Shown here one piece after another: positions 8,175-16,416 of a stretch of DNA of 64,000 bases; position 1 is the stretch's first letter; every line of letters begins with the position of its first letter. A program made the translations under genes and the position numbers. Under the pieces are notes generated by a model that saw only the letters and a list, made by a program, of their open reading frames with translations, ran no database searches and was not told the DNA's origin. The stretch is from an uncultured Ruminococcus sp. (GTDB taxonomy: Bacteria > Bacillota > Clostridia > Oscillospirales > Ruminococcaceae): NCBI GenBank assembly GCA_934474025.1, contig CAKSMF010000001.1:434001-498000 (forward strand). Reading direction: 5' to 3'.

Positions 8175-10766
8175 ATGAATGCTGAAAAATTAACTCAAAA
8201 ATCTATGGACGCTATCAGAAAAGCACAAAACATAGCTGTTATGCAGTCAAATCAGGTTATTGAACCAGTTCATTTGCTCGGAGGTCTTCTTAAACAGGAA
8301 AATGGACTTATTCCTCAGCTTTTAAAGAAAATGAATGTAGATTCTGATATTTTTGAAGGCGAAGTAGATAAGAAAATTAATTCTCTTCCGAAAGTTACTG
8401 GTAGCGGAAGAAGCAACAATATAGGAATCTCTGCTGATTGTGACAGAATAATAACTAATGCTGAAAAAATTGCTTCTGATATGAAAGATGAGTATGTTTC
8501 AGTTGAACATCTTATGCTTTCGCTTATTCAATCCGAAAATAAAGACATTGCACAACTTTTCAGAACATTCAATATTACACGTGATACTTTTCTTAGTGTT
8601 CTCATGACTGTAAGAGGAAATACACGTGTTACAAGTGAAAATCCTGAAGAAACTTACGATGTGCTTTCAAAATACGGTCAGGAACTTGTTGGTCTTGCAC
8701 GTCAGAATAAGCTTGACCCTGTAATTGGTCGTGACAGCGAAATAAGAAATGTTATTCGTATTTTGTCAAGAAAAACTAAAAACAATCCTGTTCTTATTGG
8801 TGAACCTGGTGTCGGTAAAACAGCTATTGCAGAAGGTCTTGCTTTGCGTATAGTTGCCGGTGATGTTCCGGACAGCCTTAAAGACAGAAAAGTTTTTTCA
8901 CTGGATATGGGTGCACTTGTTGCAGGTGCAAAGTACAGAGGTGAATTTGAAGAACGTCTAAAAGCTGTTCTTAATGAAATTAAAAATAGTAATGGTAATA
9001 TATTGTTGTTTATTGATGAACTTCATACAATAGTTGGTGCAGGAAAATCCGACGGTGCTATGGACGCTGGTAACCTCCTTAAACCTATGCTTGCAAGAGG
9101 TGAACTCCATTGTATAGGTGCAACGACTCTTAATGAATATCGTCAGTATATCGAAAAAGACCCCGCTCTTGAAAGACGTTTTCAGCCGGTAATGGTAGAC
9201 CAGCCGTCAGTTGAAGATACTATTTCAATTTTGAGAGGTATAAAAGAACGTTATGAAGTTTTCCATGGTGTAAAAATTCATGATAATGCTTTGATAGCTG
9301 CTGCTGTTCTTTCAGACAGGTATATAACAGATAGATTTTTACCGGATAAGGCTATTGACCTTATTGATGAAGCTTGTGCTACTATCCGTACTGAAATGGA
9401 TTCCATGCCGACAGAACTTGATATTATTTCAAGAAAAATAGTTCAGCTTGAAATAGAAGAAGCGGCTCTTAAAAAAGAAAATGACAGCATCTCTCAGGAA
9501 CACCTCGGAGAAATCAGACAGGAACTTTCAGAACTGCGTGAAAAATTCAAGGAAATGAAAGCTAAATGGGATAATGAAAAAAATGATATCTCTGCTGTAC
9601 AAAAAATCCGTGAGGAAATCGAAAAAGTTAACGGCGAAATTGAAAAAGCTGAACGTGAATACGATTTGAATAAGGCTGCTGAACTTAAATACGGCAAACT
9701 TCCTAATTTACAGAAACAGCTCGCCGAATTTGAACAGAAAGCTGAACATGATACCGAAAATGACAGACTTTTACGTGATAAAGTTACTGATGATGAAATA
9801 GCTAAAATTGTTTGTCGTTGGACAGGCATTCCGGTTTCAAAACTTATGGAAGGCGAAAAGGAAAAACTTCTTAACATGGAAAAACTTCTTCATAAGAGAG
9901 TTATCGGACAGGACGAAGCCGTTACTAAAGTAAGTGAAGCTATATTGCGTTCTCGTGCAGGAATACAAGACCCGAACAGACCTATAGGTTCGTTCCTCTT
10001 CTTAGGTCCTACCGGCGTAGGTAAAACTGAACTCGCTAAAGCGTTATCTGAAATACTTTTCGATGACGAAAGAAATATAATTCGTATCGATATGAGCGAA
10101 TATATGGAGAAATTCAGTGTAAGCCGTTTGATAGGAGCTCCTCCCGGATACGTTGGTTATGATGAGGGTGGTCAGCTTACAGAAGCAGTACGTAGGAAAC
10201 CTTATTCTGTTGTACTCTTTGATGAAATTGAAAAAGCTCACCCTGATGTATTCAATATACTTTTGCAGGTTCTTGACGACGGCAGAATCACAGATTCACA
10301 GGGAAGAACAGTTGATTTCAAGAATACTATAATTATACTGACTTCAAACCTCGGTTCACCGTATATTCTTGATGGTATAGACGAAAACGGCGAAATTTCA
10401 GAACAGGCTCGTGAAAATGTTGAGGCACTCCTTAAAACTAAATTTCGTCCGGAATTCCTTAACAGACTTGACGAAATTGTTTTCTATAAGCCACTTACAA
10501 AAGACAACATTATGAATATTGTTGACCTTATGCTTAATGACCTCCGCAAACGTCTTTCTGACAGACACATTAAACTCAATGTAAGCGATGAGGCAAAGAA
10601 ATATATCGTTGACTGTGGCTATGACGCTAACTTTGGTGCACGTCCTCTTAGAAGATTCATACAAAGAAACGTTGAAACCATTGTCGCTAAAAAGATTATC
10701 GGTGGTAATCTCAATTCTGATACTATCGATATAACATTGAATGATGGCGTACTGACCGCTGAATAA
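8175..10766 (+). CDS. clpB: ATP-dependent disaggregase ClpB
   Basis: The 863-residue AAA+ chaperone threads aggregated protein through its pore, working with DnaK. The Clp N-domain spans about residues 1-145. AAA domain 1 has GEPGVGKT near residue 209 and the pore loop KYRGEFEERL. The long coiled-coil middle domain is at about 410-530, separating it from the ClpC/ClpA type. AAA domain 2 has GPTGVGKT near residue 611, and the ClpB C-terminal domain follows. Length is normal. The ribosome site GAGGAGG precedes the ATG. It is monocistronic with a terminator. I saw neither a CIRCE repeat nor a clear CtsR box upstream. Confidence 0.97.
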   Translation: MNAEKLTQKSMDAIRKAQNIAVMQSNQVIEPVHLLGGLLKQENGLIPQLLKKMNVDSDIFEGEVDKKINSLPKVTGSGRSNNIGISADCDRIITNAEKIASDMKDEYVSVEHLMLSLIQSENKDIAQLFRTFNITRDTFLSVLMTVRGNTRVTSENPEETYDVLSKYGQELVGLARQNKLDPVIGRDSEIRNVIRILSRKTKNNPVLIGEPGVGKTAIAEGLALRIVAGDVPDSLKDRKVFSLDMGALVAGAKYRGEFEERLKAVLNEIKNSNGNILLFIDELHTIVGAGKSDGAMDAGNLLKPMLARGELHCIGATTLNEYRQYIEKDPALERRFQPVMVDQPSVEDTISILRGIKERYEVFHGVKIHDNALIAAAVLSDRYITDRFLPDKAIDLIDEACATIRTEMDSMPTELDIISRKIVQLEIEEAALKKENDSISQEHLGEIRQELSELREKFKEMKAKWDNEKNDISAVQKIREEIEKVNGEIEKAEREYDLNKAAELKYGKLPNLQKQLAEFEQKAEHDTENDRLLRDKVTDDEIAKIVCRWTGIPVSKLMEGEKEKLLNMEKLLHKRVIGQDEAVTKVSEAILRSRAGIQDPNRPIGSFLFLGPTGVGKTELAKALSEILFDDERNIIRIDMSEYMEKFSVSRLIGAPPGYVGYDEGGQLTEAVRRKPYSVVLFDEIEKAHPDVFNILLQVLDDGRITDSQGRTVDFKNTIIILTSNLGSPYILDGIDENGEISEQARENVEALLKTKFRPEFLNRLDEIVFYKPLTKDNIMNIVDLMLNDLRKRLSDRHIKLNVSDEAKKYIVDCGYDANFGARPLRRFIQRNVETIVAKKIIGGNLNSDTIDITLNDGVLTAE

Positions 10767-10771
10767 AATAT

Positions 10772-10805
10772 ATATCTCCGTCATATCTGGCGGAGATATT
10801 TTTTG
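10772..10805 (+). terminator. Intrinsic terminator of clpB
   Basis: ATATCTCCG (10772-10780) / CGGAGATAT (10791-10799), then TTTTTTG. Confidence 0.88.
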
Positions 10806-10963
10806 AAATACTTTTACATTGAATGAATGATTTGTTGATTGGGACATATCATATTATTAACGGCAATTTCGGCAAAAAACATATTTTTTATAGAAGTTTT
10901 CAATAAAAATTTTCCTAATATATAGCGTTATATCGGATGTTTTGCGATTTTTTTTATATTTAC

Positions 10964-10992
10964 TTGACAAATCACGTCAAACAGTATATAAT
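10964..10992 (+). promoter_or_regulatory. Near-consensus sigma-A promoter of the HU gene
   Basis: TTGACA (10964-10969), 17 bases, TATAAT (10987-10992): both hexamers perfect, as expected for an abundant protein. Confidence 0.9.
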
Positions 10993-11028
10993 TCAAATTG
11001 TAAAATTTTATTAATGGAGGGCATTAAC

Positions 11029-11307
11029 ATGACAAAAACTGAATTAATCAGTGCAATTGCTGAAAAAACAAATTCTACAAAGAAAAATGCTGAAAAGGCT
11101 GTAAACGCAATCTTTTCTACTATCACAGAAGAACTCGCTAAGGGCGAAAAGGTTTCTATCGTAGGTTTCGGTACTTTTGAAGTACGTGACCGTAAGGAAA
11201 AGCAGGTTATCAATCCTCAGACTAAGGAAAAGATGATTGCTCCTGCTTCAAAGGCTGCTGCTTTCAAGGCTGGTCTTGCACTTAAGAGTGCTGTAAATAA
11301 TAAGTAA
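11029..11307 (+). CDS. HU family DNA-binding protein
   Basis: The 92-residue histone-like protein bends and compacts DNA as a dimer. The ATG at 11029 follows GGAGG; the upstream in-frame extension overlaps the promoter and is not translated. The signature GFGTFEVRDRKEKQVINPQT of the beta-arm, with the Pro that intercalates into DNA, is intact. The N-terminus MTKTELISAIAEKTNSTKK is typical. It is co-transcribed with the lysine/alanine-rich gene 19 bases downstream. Confidence 0.96.
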   Translation: MTKTELISAIAEKTNSTKKNAEKAVNAIFSTITEELAKGEKVSIVGFGTFEVRDRKEKQVINPQTKEKMIAPASKAAAFKAGLALKSAVNNK

Positions 11308-11326
11308 TTTTAAGGAGGGTGCTGTT

Positions 11327-11836
11327 ATGGCAAGAAACCAAAGAAGTGCTTCAAAATCTGCAAAGAATACAAGAACTGCAAAAAATACTACTCCCGTAGC
11401 GGAAACTCCGGCTGTAACTGTAGCTCCCGTTGAAGAAGTGAAAGAAGCAATTGTTGAAGAGATAATTGCTGAACCGGAAGAATCCATTATAGAAGAAGTT
11501 TTGACTGAAGAAACTACTGATGATGTTTCAGCTGAAAGCAAGCCTAAAAGAAAGCCTGCAAGAAAAACAAAAAAAGAAGAAGAAACTCCGGTTTCTGAAT
11601 CTCCAGTTGAAAAAAAGGTTTCAAAAGCTACAAAGAAATCTCTTGAAATCAATGCATTCATTCAGGGTGCCGGTGCTGAAAGAAATCTTGATGAACTTGC
11701 CGAAAAGGCTAAAAATCTTTCTGGCGTAAAATCTCCGAAATCTGTAAATCTTTACATCAAACCTTATGAAGATGACGGTGTAGCTAAGGTTTATTATGTG
11801 GTAGACGGTGAATCCGGTTACTTTAGCCTTTTTTAA
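11327..11836 (+). CDS. DUF6465-like protein with disordered Glu/Pro/Lys-rich N-terminus
   Basis: The 169-residue protein has a low-complexity first half. It starts Ala/Ser/Lys/Arg-rich, then has a Glu/Val-rich stretch, then a Lys-rich cluster (KPKRKPARKTKKEEE). A small folded C-terminal domain of about 65 residues carries the pattern VNLYIKPYEDD, then KVYYVVDGESGYFSLF, which I associate with DUF6465. It follows HU by 19 bases with its own AAGGAGGG site and shares the HU promoter and terminator, so a nucleoid-associated role is plausible but unproven. The basic cluster could bind nucleic acid. Confidence 0.7.
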   Translation: MARNQRSASKSAKNTRTAKNTTPVAETPAVTVAPVEEVKEAIVEEIIAEPEESIIEEVLTEETTDDVSAESKPKRKPARKTKKEEETPVSESPVEKKVSKATKKSLEINAFIQGAGAERNLDELAEKAKNLSGVKSPKSVNLYIKPYEDDGVAKVYYVVDGESGYFSLF

Positions 11837-11844
11837 ATCAAAAT

Positions 11845-11877
11845 AGTCTGTGGAATATATTTCCACAGGCTTTTTTT
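11845..11877 (+). terminator. Intrinsic terminator of the HU operon
   Basis: AGTCTGTGGAA (11845-11855) / TTCCACAGGCT (11861-11871), then TTTTTTT. Confidence 0.88.
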
Positions 11878-11887
11878 ATTGGATATT

Positions 11888-11931
11888 TTAAACAATTTTT
11901 TAAGATTATTTTAAGAATATCATAATATAAT
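11888..11931 (+). promoter_or_regulatory. Activator-type promoter with 11-base direct repeats (Cthe_2159 gene)
   Basis: Heptamers TTAAACA (11888), TTTAAGA (11899) and TTTAAGA (11910) start 11 bases apart. The last ends nine bases before TATAAT (11926-11931), and there is no normal -35. The core TTAAGATTATTTTAAGA is identical over 17 bases to 5206-5222, and the spacing to the -10 is the same, so one regulator probably controls both promoters. Confidence 0.62.
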
Positions 11932-11996
11932 CATAATCATAGAAAACAAGAATCGATATATTAATATAAAAAATATTGTAAGGAGTATGATTTATT

Positions 11997-14900
11997 ATGA
12001 AAAAGTATTCAGTAAAAAAACTTTTTGCCGGACTTTCTTCAATGTGTGTAATGGCACAGGCATTGCCGGCAATTAGTTTTGCAGAAAACACAAATGTTGT
12101 TTATGGTGACGCAAATGTTGACGGCACTGTTTCAATTGCCGATGCAGTACTCATTATGCAGGCAATTTCAAATGCAGATGAATATCAACTTTCTGCCGAA
12201 GGTGCAAACAACGCAGATGTTTATAACAGAGGTGACGGAATATCAACTGTTGATGCACTTTCTATACAGAAATTTGTTGCTGATTCTATTACAGAACTTC
12301 CGGAAAGCTGGCAAGATGCACCTGTTACAGAAGGAACTAAAATTCACCTTAACGGAGATTCAATAACAGTTGACGGCGATTATGCAGAAGTATCCGGTAC
12401 AACAGTAACTATCAGCCATTCCGGCAGTTACTACATTGACGGTACTCTTAATGACGGTCAGATAAATGTAAACATTCCTGATGAAACTGTTGACGCTGAA
12501 ACAGTTAAAATTTTCCTCAACGGCGTTAATATCACCGGAAAATCTGCACCGGCTATCCTTATTACAAATGCTGAAAATACTTCAATAAATCTTGTTGACG
12601 GTACTGAAAACTTTATTTCAGACGGTGATACAGCTTATTCCGGTGACAATCTCGGAGATGCTGTTATAGAAGCTAAAGACGATTTCACAATAAAGGGCGG
12701 AGACCTCGGAACAGGTATTCTTAATCTTACCGCAAATACTCAGAATGCTATTGTATGCAACAACGATATTAAAATTACTGGTGGTACTCTTAATGTAACA
12801 ACTCTTAATTCCACTGATAAAACAAATGCTATCAATGGTAAAACATCTGTTACAGTCAAGGGAGGTACAGTCAATATTGATGCAGAAGGTGACGGCTTAA
12901 AATCTTCTAAAGGCAATGTTGCTATTACAGATGGTACTTTGAATATTAAAGCCGGTAATGATGCTATACAGGCTGAAACAACTATTGATATTTCTGGTGG
13001 TTCAGTAGTTGCAGGCGGTGACAGAGGTCTTACAAGCGTTACAGGAACAAATATAACAGGCGGTTATGTTCTTGCAACTGCAACTGATAATCAGACAGAT
13101 ACAACTTTGTTGACATCTTCACAGAATGTACTTCTCTTCAACTGTGTTGATAATGCTGAAAATACTGACGGTACTTGGAAAAAAGCTAATTCATTTACCT
13201 ACAATAATACAGCTACAGAATTTGTAAAGAAGTATAAATATATTCTTTTTAGTAATTCTGATATTTCTGACGGTTCATATACTTTCAAGAACAACAGCAC
13301 CGGCGGAAACTTTACTCATGACGGTTCTGAAAGCTTTAGTGTAAAATCTGGTGTAAATGTTTTTGATAACGTTAATCCAGCCGGAACAAGTGGCAGTACA
13401 ACAAATCCTGATACTTCATCATATACTATAACTCTTTCTGCAAACTCAATTGAAACAAATGCTCCGGAAGATGTTGCATCAGTAAGCAATAATGTTCTTA
13501 CTATCAAAAAACCGGCAGTATTGACTGTTTCCGGTGAAAATAAGGGCGGACAGATTGTAGTTGATGTTGATAAGACAACTTATCCGGAAGGCGTTGTTGA
13601 ACTGGATTTGTCAAATGCAAGTATTTCAAATGATACTGTAGCTCCGATTTATGTTGCATCAATTGGTGATGAAGTACAAATTGTTGCTAAAAGCGGTACT
13701 GTGAATACAGTTTCAGACGGTACTTCACATACAGATACTTATACAGATTCTGACGGAAACACAAACCAGATAAATTCTGCTATATTTGCCCGTGATGACA
13801 TTAAAATTAAAGGTTCAGGCACTCTTACAGTAAACGGAAATACAGAAGACGGCATTGTTTCAAAGAACGATATAAAAATTTATAACGGAAACATTACTGT
13901 AAATGCCGTTGATGACGCTATCAGAGGTAAGGACAGTGTAACAATCGGAAATGCCGATAATACAGATTTCAGCACACTTAATCTTACTGTAAAATCTGAA
14001 AGCGGAAAAGGTATAAAATCCAATGAAACAGATGACGAAACTAAAGGATTTATTACTATAAATGGCGGTACAGTTTCAGTAACTTCATATTCTGACGCTA
14101 TTCATGCATCAAGAAATCTTACTGTAAATGGTGGTACTATTGATATTACAACAACTTGTCCTGCTTCATCTTCCGGAGGTAATTCTGGTTGGGGCGGAAA
14201 TCCTGGCGGAGGCTTCGGTGGCTGGGGAGACGGCAACAGTTCAAGTACTTCCGAGAGTGCAAAGGGACTTAAAGCCGGAGTTACTGATGATACTACAGGT
14301 ACTGCTACAGACGGTGCAATTACCATTAACGGCGGTGATATCACTATAACTTCAACTGACGATTCAATTCATGCTTCCGGAACTATTAGCATAAATGACG
14401 GTTCTATGACTCTTTCAACCGGTGATGATGGTATTCATTCAGATACAAAGGTTGTTATTGGTATAGAGGGTAAAGGATTTGATGCTCCTTATGTTGATAT
14501 AATCAAATCATATGAAGGCGTTGAAGGCGTTGATGTAGAAGTTAATAGCGGTACTATACTTGTTACATCTTCCGACGACGGTTATAATGCTGCCGGTGGT
14601 ACTGATAATTCAGGAAATCAGCAACCTGGTGGCTGGGGTCAAGGCGGAATGGGAGGCGGTTCACAGACTCTCGTATTCAATGGCGGTTATACCTATGTTA
14701 ATGCTTCCGGTGACGGTCTTGATTCTAATGGCACTCTTACTGTAAACGGCGGTTATATATTTGTTTCTCAGACAGGTGGCGGTAACTCTCCTATTGACTG
14801 CGATACTACATGGAATTATAATGGCGGTACAGTTATTGCAGGTGGTAGCAGTGATATGTTCAGCGAAAGCATTCCTGCAAGCTATGCTGTATGCAATCGT

Positions 14901-15164
14901 TCAGCATCAATCGGAGCAGGAACTACTGTAACATTAGCTGATGATTCCGGAAATGTTATAGGTACTATGGATTTTGTTAATTCCGCAGCAGCAATAGTTC
15001 TTTGTGGAGACGGTACTAAGGCTTATACAGGCGGTACACTTAACGGCACAACTTATTTTGAGAGCGGAAAAAATAACCTTAAAGCAGGTTACGGCGGAAC
15101 TATATCCGGCGGTACAGAAATAACTTCAAATACAAGCGGTGGCGGACAAGGCGGACGCTGGTAA
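11997..15164 (+). CDS. Secreted dockerin protein with two Cthe_2159 carbohydrate-binding domains
   Basis: The 1055-residue protein starts with a Sec signal peptide (about 1-29, cut near SFA/EN). A dockerin-like module follows at about 36-105, with calcium loops GDANVDGTVSIAD and NRGDGISTVD. Two Cthe_2159-type (DUF4353) regions come next, near 115-430 and 470-1040. These are right-handed beta-solenoids built from repeats such as GGTVNIDAEGDGLKS; Cthe_2159 of Clostridium thermocellum binds cellulose and pectin-like polymers. Gly/Trp-rich linkers (about 722-747 and 875-895) and a Gly-rich end GGGQGGRW break the solenoid. No catalytic domain is evident. Its promoter repeats match those of the VTC/DUF4956 operon. 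Confidence 0.88.
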   Translation: MKKYSVKKLFAGLSSMCVMAQALPAISFAENTNVVYGDANVDGTVSIADAVLIMQAISNADEYQLSAEGANNADVYNRGDGISTVDALSIQKFVADSITELPESWQDAPVTEGTKIHLNGDSITVDGDYAEVSGTTVTISHSGSYYIDGTLNDGQINVNIPDETVDAETVKIFLNGVNITGKSAPAILITNAENTSINLVDGTENFISDGDTAYSGDNLGDAVIEAKDDFTIKGGDLGTGILNLTANTQNAIVCNNDIKITGGTLNVTTLNSTDKTNAINGKTSVTVKGGTVNIDAEGDGLKSSKGNVAITDGTLNIKAGNDAIQAETTIDISGGSVVAGGDRGLTSVTGTNITGGYVLATATDNQTDTTLLTSSQNVLLFNCVDNAENTDGTWKKANSFTYNNTATEFVKKYKYILFSNSDISDGSYTFKNNSTGGNFTHDGSESFSVKSGVNVFDNVNPAGTSGSTTNPDTSSYTITLSANSIETNAPEDVASVSNNVLTIKKPAVLTVSGENKGGQIVVDVDKTTYPEGVVELDLSNASISNDTVAPIYVASIGDEVQIVAKSGTVNTVSDGTSHTDTYTDSDGNTNQINSAIFARDDIKIKGSGTLTVNGNTEDGIVSKNDIKIYNGNITVNAVDDAIRGKDSVTIGNADNTDFSTLNLTVKSESGKGIKSNETDDETKGFITINGGTVSVTSYSDAIHASRNLTVNGGTIDITTTCPASSSGGNSGWGGNPGGGFGGWGDGNSSSTSESAKGLKAGVTDDTTGTATDGAITINGGDITITSTDDSIHASGTISINDGSMTLSTGDDGIHSDTKVVIGIEGKGFDAPYVDIIKSYEGVEGVDVEVNSGTILVTSSDDGYNAAGGTDNSGNQQPGGWGQGGMGGGSQTLVFNGGYTYVNASGDGLDSNGTLTVNGGYIFVSQTGGGNSPIDCDTTWNYNGGTVIAGGSSDMFSESIPASYAVCNRSASIGAGTTVTLADDSGNVIGTMDFVNSAAAIVLCGDGTKAYTGGTLNGTTYFESGKNNLKAGYGGTISGGTEITSNTSGGGQGGRW

Positions 15165-15171
15165 TTTATAA

Positions 15172-15206
15172 AAAAAGGACTCTGAAAAATGAGTCCTTTT
15201 TTATTC
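15172..15206 (+). terminator. Intrinsic terminator of the Cthe_2159 gene
   Basis: AAAAAGGACTC (15172-15182) / GAGTCCTTTTT (15191-15201), ending in a T-run. Confidence 0.88.
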
Positions 15207-15283
15207 AGAAAAAATAAATCCTTTAAAAGTACTAAAAATTATGATATAATAAATTAAATTATAGTATAAGGAAATGTTTTTTT

Positions 15284-16039
15284 ATGAACCGACTTTTTAA
15301 ATATATAAAACAACCTCTTTGGAATAACTGGTACATTGATAAAAAAATAGGGCAGGGAAATTACAGTGAAGTTTATAGAATATATTCAGGCAATAAGGTT
15401 TCTGCACTTAAAGTCAAACCGGTATTTGCAGAAAATTATGAAAGTCTGAAAAGAAAACTTACAGTTGCCGAAAAAGAAGCAAATATTATTTCAGTTATGA
15501 AAGATTGTCCATATATTATGAAGTACCAAAATAAAGAAATTCAGAAAATTTCAGATTTACAATATCTTGTAATGATACAAACAGAACTTCTTAATCCAAT
15601 TAATGAAATTCAGATTTTTTCTGAAAATGAAGTTCATAAGATTGCCATTGATATCGGAAAAGCTCTTGAATATATTCATTCTTCCGGAGTGGTTCACTGT
15701 GATGTTAAACCGGATAATTTTTTTATTTCAAGTTCTGGCATATATAAAATAGGAGATTTTAATATTTCGGGATATGCAGGCGAAAAACGTTATTTTTCAG
15801 GTACTTTTGAATATACTGCACCAGAAGTTTATAATAGTAATATATATGATTACAGAAGTGATATATATTCTTTTGGAAAAAGTCTTTATAATCTCATGAA
15901 TAATATTTCATCGGAGTTTTTACAGATTATTGAAAAAGCTTGTTCGGAACTTCATTCCCGATATCAGACTATTACTGAAATGTTATCCGATATTTACAGA
16001 ATTGAAAAGCATTATTATGTGAGTTGGGAATATTTTTAA
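15284..16039 (+). CDS. Small soluble Ser/Thr protein kinase with altered HRD and DFG motifs
   Basis: The 251-residue protein is a kinase domain alone, with no membrane or PASTA region, so it is not the PrkC/Stk1 type. The glycine loop is GQGNYSEVY (23-31), the ATP lysine is K43 (ALKVK), and the catalytic loop HCDVKPDN (138-145) keeps Asp140, Lys142 and Asn145. The magnesium motif is DFN (158-160) rather than DFG, and APE is at 179-181. The HRD Arg is Cys, which usually marks kinases not needing activation-loop phosphorylation. All catalytic residues are present, so activity is likely. It is monocistronic, upstream of tRNA-Pro. Substrate unknown. Confidence 0.85.
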   Translation: MNRLFKYIKQPLWNNWYIDKKIGQGNYSEVYRIYSGNKVSALKVKPVFAENYESLKRKLTVAEKEANIISVMKDCPYIMKYQNKEIQKISDLQYLVMIQTELLNPINEIQIFSENEVHKIAIDIGKALEYIHSSGVVHCDVKPDNFFISSSGIYKIGDFNISGYAGEKRYFSGTFEYTAPEVYNSNIYDYRSDIYSFGKSLYNLMNNISSEFLQIIEKACSELHSRYQTITEMLSDIYRIEKHYYVSWEYF

Positions 16040-16077
16040 TTAAAAGATAAAATTATATAATTTTTAATGAAAAACTA

Positions 16078-16106
16078 TTGACAAATTTTATTTTACATGG
16101 TACAAT
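16078..16106 (+). promoter_or_regulatory. sigma-A promoter of tRNA-Pro
   Basis: TTGACA (16078-16083), 17 bases, TACAAT (16101-16106), 12 bases before the mature 5' end. Confidence 0.85.
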
Positions 16107-16118
16107 ATTCATTGTTGA

Positions 16119-16192
16119 CGAGGTGTGGCTCAGTTTGGTAGAGTACTACGTTCGGGACGTAGGGGCCGCAGGTTCGAATCCTGTCACCTCGA
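16119..16192 (+). tRNA. tRNA-Pro (anticodon CGG)
   Basis: The 74-base cloverleaf has acceptor CGAGGTG/CACCTCG (16119-16125 / 16185-16191) and discriminator A. The D arm contains AGTTTGGTA, the anticodon stem is CTACG/CGTAG around TTCGGGA, and the T arm is GCAGGTTCGAATCCTGT. The anticodon is CGG, reading CCG. The 3' CCA is not encoded, so a CCA-adding enzyme is needed. Confidence 0.97.
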
Positions 16193-16202
16193 TTTTATAA
16201 TG

Positions 16203-16242
16203 CCTGTATTCCGTTAAGTATCGGTTTACAGGTTTATTTTTT
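16203..16242 (+). terminator. Terminator after tRNA-Pro
   Basis: CCTGTA (16203-16208) pairs with TACAGG (16227-16232), with an inner CCG/CGG, followed by TTTATTTTTTT. Confidence 0.7.
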
Positions 16243-16283
16243 TACATTTTTTGCTTAATATTCCCGATATGATAATAAAAAAT

Positions 16284-16319
16284 ATATCCCTGAAAAATTT
16301 TTTCGGGGATATTTTTTTC
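16284..16319 (+). terminator. Second terminator hairpin between tRNA-Pro and the VWA operon
   Basis: ATATCCCTGAAAAA pairs with TTTTTTCGGGGATAT (16284-16312), followed by seven Ts. It insulates the MoxR/VWA operon from upstream transcription. Confidence 0.75.
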
Positions 16320-16321
16320 TA

Positions 16322-16350
16322 TTGAAAATGTTTCCTTAATATGTTATAAT
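16322..16350 (+). promoter_or_regulatory. sigma-A promoter of the MoxR/VWA/SWIM operon
   Basis: TTGAAA (16322-16327), 17 bases, TATAAT (16345-16350); the first start codon is at 16417. Confidence 0.75.
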
Positions 16351-16416
16351 TAAAATAGAATAAATGTTCAGTTTTATGCAAAAATTAAATCTACTGAAAG
16401 GGGATTTTTTCTAAAA

